A stretch of DNA of 64,000 nucleotides, taken from Jiella mangrovi (GTDB taxonomy: Bacteria; Pseudomonadota; Alphaproteobacteria; Rhizobiales; Rhizobiaceae). The stretch covers positions 372,001-436,000 of the forward strand of contig NZ_JAGJCF010000003.1 of the NCBI RefSeq assembly GCF_017815135.1, in the 5' to 3' direction. Position numbers and translations under genes: made by a program. Under the pieces are notes generated by a model, which was given only the letters and a program-made list of their open reading frames with translations, was not told the origin of the DNA and ran no database searches. Shown here piece after piece: positions 61,702 through 64,000 of the stretch (its first letter is position 1; every line of letters begins with the position of its first letter).

Positions 61702-61745
61702 ACCGGCCGAGGCGCCACCGCCCCCCGCATTTCGGCCGGCCTGCC

Positions 61746-62162
61746 TTAGACGGCGACGTCTTCGCCCTTGCGCAGCGCGCAGCCGGTGATCTTCATCGAG
61801 CCGTCGGGCTGACGCTCCAGCGTGTAGCTGGCGATCCAGCTCTTGCCCTTGCGGTCGGTGAGGTAGACCTCCTGGCGGAAGCCCGGGCCTTCCGGTTTCA
61901 TCGGCCCGAAGACGGCGCTCTGCGAGTGGTAGACCGGGTCATAGGCGGATTGGACCATGCCCATGAAGACGTCCGGATTGGGAAACATCGACTTGATGTT
62001 CGGTGCGGCGTAGGAATAGGCCTCGGCGCCGTTACCAGAGTTGAAGGCGCCGAGCTGTGCGGAGATGGCCGCGCGGATGTCGCTGGCGTCGTCCGCCTTT
62101 GCGCTCAATGGGGCTGCGATCGTCAACGAAGCGACGAGGAAGACTGTGGCGGCTGATCGCAT
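61746..62162 (-). CDS. Exported DUF4864 protein
   Basis: A 138-residue periplasmic protein: a signal peptide (about residues 1-23, ending AKAD) and a cystatin/NTF2-like domain of the DUF4864 type, with IRAAISAQLGAFNSGNGAEAYSY (as a helix) and FGPMKPEGPGFRQEVYL (strands). Function unknown. Convergent with tgt. Confidence 0.82.
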   Translation of the reverse strand: MRSAATVFLVASLTIAAPLSAKADDASDIRAAISAQLGAFNSGNGAEAYSYAAPNIKSMFPNPDVFMGMVQSAYDPVYHSQSAVFGPMKPEGPGFRQEVYLTDRKGKSWIASYTLERQPDGSMKITGCALRKGEDVAV

Positions 62163-62331
62163 CGAGGGCTCTCCCGGATTTCGCGTTCCAGCATAGAGTT
62201 ACGCCGGAACGCCCGGAGAGAACCGCCGGCGCGGTCAATTGCCCGTGAAGAGACCGGAGACGCGATCCCGGAAAATGCTGGCGACGGGTCCGGTCGGCCC
62301 GGCTCGGCCCGACGCGATGCCGGCGAGCAGC

Positions 62332-62553
62332 TCAGTCGTCGTTGGCGGAGTTGAGATCCTCGGGCCTGCGGCCTTGCTGTGAGGCGTGCCGCGTCACCTC
62401 GACGACCTCGATGTTCGGGCCAGGCTTGCCGTGATCGGGCGGCTCGCTCCGAATTGCGACAGACAGGGCAAGTTCTTCACGCGCCGCTTGGCGCAAGGCT
62501 TCGTTCAGCGCATCTGCCGCCGCTTTGGCCCTGCTGAAAATCTCTTCGCTCAT
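62332..62553 (-). CDS. Small hypothetical helical protein
   Basis: A 73-residue protein: an amphipathic helix MSEEIFSRAKAAADALNEAL at the N-terminus followed by a Pro/Glu-rich tail. No recognised family. The ATG at 62553 has AGGAG about 13 bp upstream, which is wide. It precedes the DUF4864 gene on the minus strand with a 169-bp gap. Confidence 0.45.
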   Translation of the reverse strand: MSEEIFSRAKAAADALNEALRQAAREELALSVAIRSEPPDHGKPGPNIEVVEVTRHASQQGRRPEDLNSANDD

Positions 62554-62858
62554 CACGTCGTGCTGGCTCCTAAGGCGTCGGCCCGAAGATCGCAATGGCG
62601 CCGACGGTCTTTGCGCAAGATTGGGCGCAAGCTTCCCGCTGACAAGCTGCCGCTCAAGATCCTGCAAGTTTGGCAGGGCGTCGTGGGCCTCGCATCGCAC
62701 CGCGCGACAAATTCGCGCAATTTACGGTTCGCGCTTCTTCAACTTGCCACGAATGGCCGGCATGGGACGGGGCGGGGCACAAGACGCATTGTCGCAGGGA
62801 CCGGTGGGTCGGATCGGCAATGCGGCAGGCGTCCCTGGTCATGTCCTTGGGAGACTTC
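62554..62858. other. Divergent intergenic region
   Basis: No gene or clear regulatory element is supported between the small hypothetical gene and the DUF4139 gene. Confidence 0.4.
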
Positions 62859-64000
62859 ATGCACAACATTCCCCTGATCACCGCGGCAGCCCTTTCCGCA
62901 CTGATGGCGACGACAACCTTGTCGCGAGCCCAGACGGGCGGGGCGGGCCAGCAGCCGGCGAAGGCGACGGTGACGACTGTCGATCAAGCGGCGCGTTCCG
63001 AGCCGGCCCGCACCGGCGACATCCGCTCGATCGTGCTTTATTCCGGCGGCGTCGCGGAAATCGTCCGTTCAGCCGCCGTCAGCGGAAATGCGACGGTCGG
63101 CATGGAAGTGCCGCTCGACCAGGTCAATGACGTCCTGAAGAGCCTCGTCTTGCGCAATCCGGGCGGCGGCGTCGGCCAGGTCTCGCTCGAAGGCTCGGTC
63201 AACGCCAAGGAGCTGTCGCGCGCGGCGCATTTTGCGCCGGCGGACCTCAATTCCCTGCCGCTTCTCCTGAACAAGCTGAAGGGCGCGAAGGTGCGCATCG
63301 AGGGCAGCCGCTCGGTCACCGGCACGGTTCTCGGCACATCGCAGGCGCGCATCGCTCCCGACGACAAGGCCGAAACGCCTCTGGCGATCGTCTCGATCCT
63401 GAGCGAGACGGGCGAGGTGCGCTCGATGCCGATCTTCGCGGATACGGGCGTCGAGATCCTCGACGAAAAGACCGCACAAGAATTGCAGAAGGCGGCGGCC
63501 TCGCTCGCCCAGAGCCTTTCCGACGACACGCGGCTCGTCTCGGTCAAGGTGGAGGGTTCGGGCGAACGCACGATCGAACTCGACTATGTCGTCGCCGCGC
63601 CGGTCTGGAAGTCCTCGCACCGGCTCGTGCTCGGCAAAGACGGCAAGGGCAGCCTCCAGAGCTGGGCGGTGATCGAGAACGCCACCGGGGAAAACTGGCA
63701 GGACGTGAAGGTGTCGCTGTCATCGGGTTCTCCGGTGACTTTGCGCCAGAACCTCTTCGACCCATACTTCAAGGATCGGCCGGAAGTCCCAGTCTTCGTT
63801 GACAGACAATCGATCCCGAACGCGGATGGGGGCGCCGTGCCGAGCGCGCCAAGAATGGCGAAGGCGACGCGATCCATCGACGGCGCCTCGGCCTTTGCCG
63901 ACAATCTGATGGCCGCCGCCCCGTCGCCCGAGAGCGAGCCCTTCACGATCTCCGGGGCGAACGACGTCGGTGAAGCCGTCGAGGGCGACGTGTCGGTGAC
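62859..64000 (+). CDS. Exported DUF4139-type protein (3' end outside window)
   Basis: The frame is open from the ATG at 62859 to the window end, giving 380 codons without a stop. A signal peptide (MHNIPLITAAALSALMATTT, ending SRAQ) precedes a domain with SIVLYSGGVAEIVR and LKSLVLRNPGGGVGQVSL. The core YVVAAPVWKSSHRLVLG and WAVIENATGENWQDVKVSL match DUF4139 proteins. The start has GGGAG 6 bp upstream; an in-frame ATG at 62841 is less likely. Function unknown; periplasmic or outer-membrane associated. It is truncated by the edge of the window. Confidence 0.85.
   Translation, partial: MHNIPLITAAALSALMATTTLSRAQTGGAGQQPAKATVTTVDQAARSEPARTGDIRSIVLYSGGVAEIVRSAAVSGNATVGMEVPLDQVNDVLKSLVLRNPGGGVGQVSLEGSVNAKELSRAAHFAPADLNSLPLLLNKLKGAKVRIEGSRSVTGTVLGTSQARIAPDDKAETPLAIVSILSETGEVRSMPIFADTGVEILDEKTAQELQKAAASLAQSLSDDTRLVSVKVEGSGERTIELDYVVAAPVWKSSHRLVLGKDGKGSLQSWAVIENATGENWQDVKVSLSSGSPVTLRQNLFDPYFKDRPEVPVFVDRQSIPNADGGAVPSAPRMAKATRSIDGASAFADNLMAAAPSPESEPFTISGANDVGEAVEGDVSV

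Overview
This 64 kb window is a contiguous piece of a GC-rich alphaproteobacterial chromosome, most likely from the Hyphomicrobiales (Rhizobiales). The placement rests on several features. There is an ATP12-type F1 assembly chaperone and a DUF2312/GapR nucleoid protein. Ribosomal proteins L31 and L36 contain no cysteine. A LexA box of the alphaproteobacterial GTTC-N7-GTTC type lies between uvrA and ssb. The gene order uvrA-ssb-marC-gyrA-coaD-ppi-ppi-queA-tgt is also familiar from that order. A family-level guess such as Aurantimonadaceae is possible but cannot be decided from the sequence alone.

Region by region. 1-10 kb: the 3' part of ligA, a BCCT osmolyte transporter with a structured leader, crcB, then an Asp/Asn beta-hydroxylase, a sugar-nucleotide epimerase-like gene and a BrnT/CopG toxin-antitoxin pair lying between crcB and the rluC-HAD-ATP12 run. 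10-19 kb: small membrane genes, a PAS-GGDEF diguanylate cyclase, a Tat-exported molybdopterin oxidoreductase with its cytochrome b, DUF188, a DMT exporter, acylphosphatase, lipB, tRNA-Leu(GAG), an outer-membrane barrel, gapR and DUF1244. 19-31 kb: DUF1036-pyk, small secreted and TPR proteins, a purine block (DUF465-purE-purK-rpmJ), an acyl-CoA synthetase, a TauE/SafE permease, a ThiE-like gene, a Sel1 protein and efp.

31-44 kb: suhB-like phosphatase, a MotA/ExbB-OmpA pair, DUF393-DUF427, a sorbosone-dehydrogenase-like beta-propeller with a cytochrome c, a secreted metallo-beta-lactamase-fold protein, a serine hydrolase, an ABC exporter, rpmE, a second DMT exporter, and purA. 44-64 kb: a 706-residue membrane protein with a long disordered middle, DUF72, uvrA/ssb with the SOS box, a CDF metal transporter, marC, gyrA, coaD, two cyclophilins, queA, tgt, and small exported proteins. 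The last is a DUF4139-type protein cut by the window end.

Nearly all genes are housekeeping or core accessory genes of this lineage. I found no prophage, insertion sequence, CRISPR array or complete known defence island. The most interesting signals are regulatory or small: the operator-like palindrome and terminator hairpin ahead of the BCCT gene, a 12-codon ORF with a strong ribosome site in the purA leader, a possibly leaderless toxin-antitoxin transcript, dispersed palindromic repeats, and a Tgt enzyme that has lost three of its four zinc ligands.
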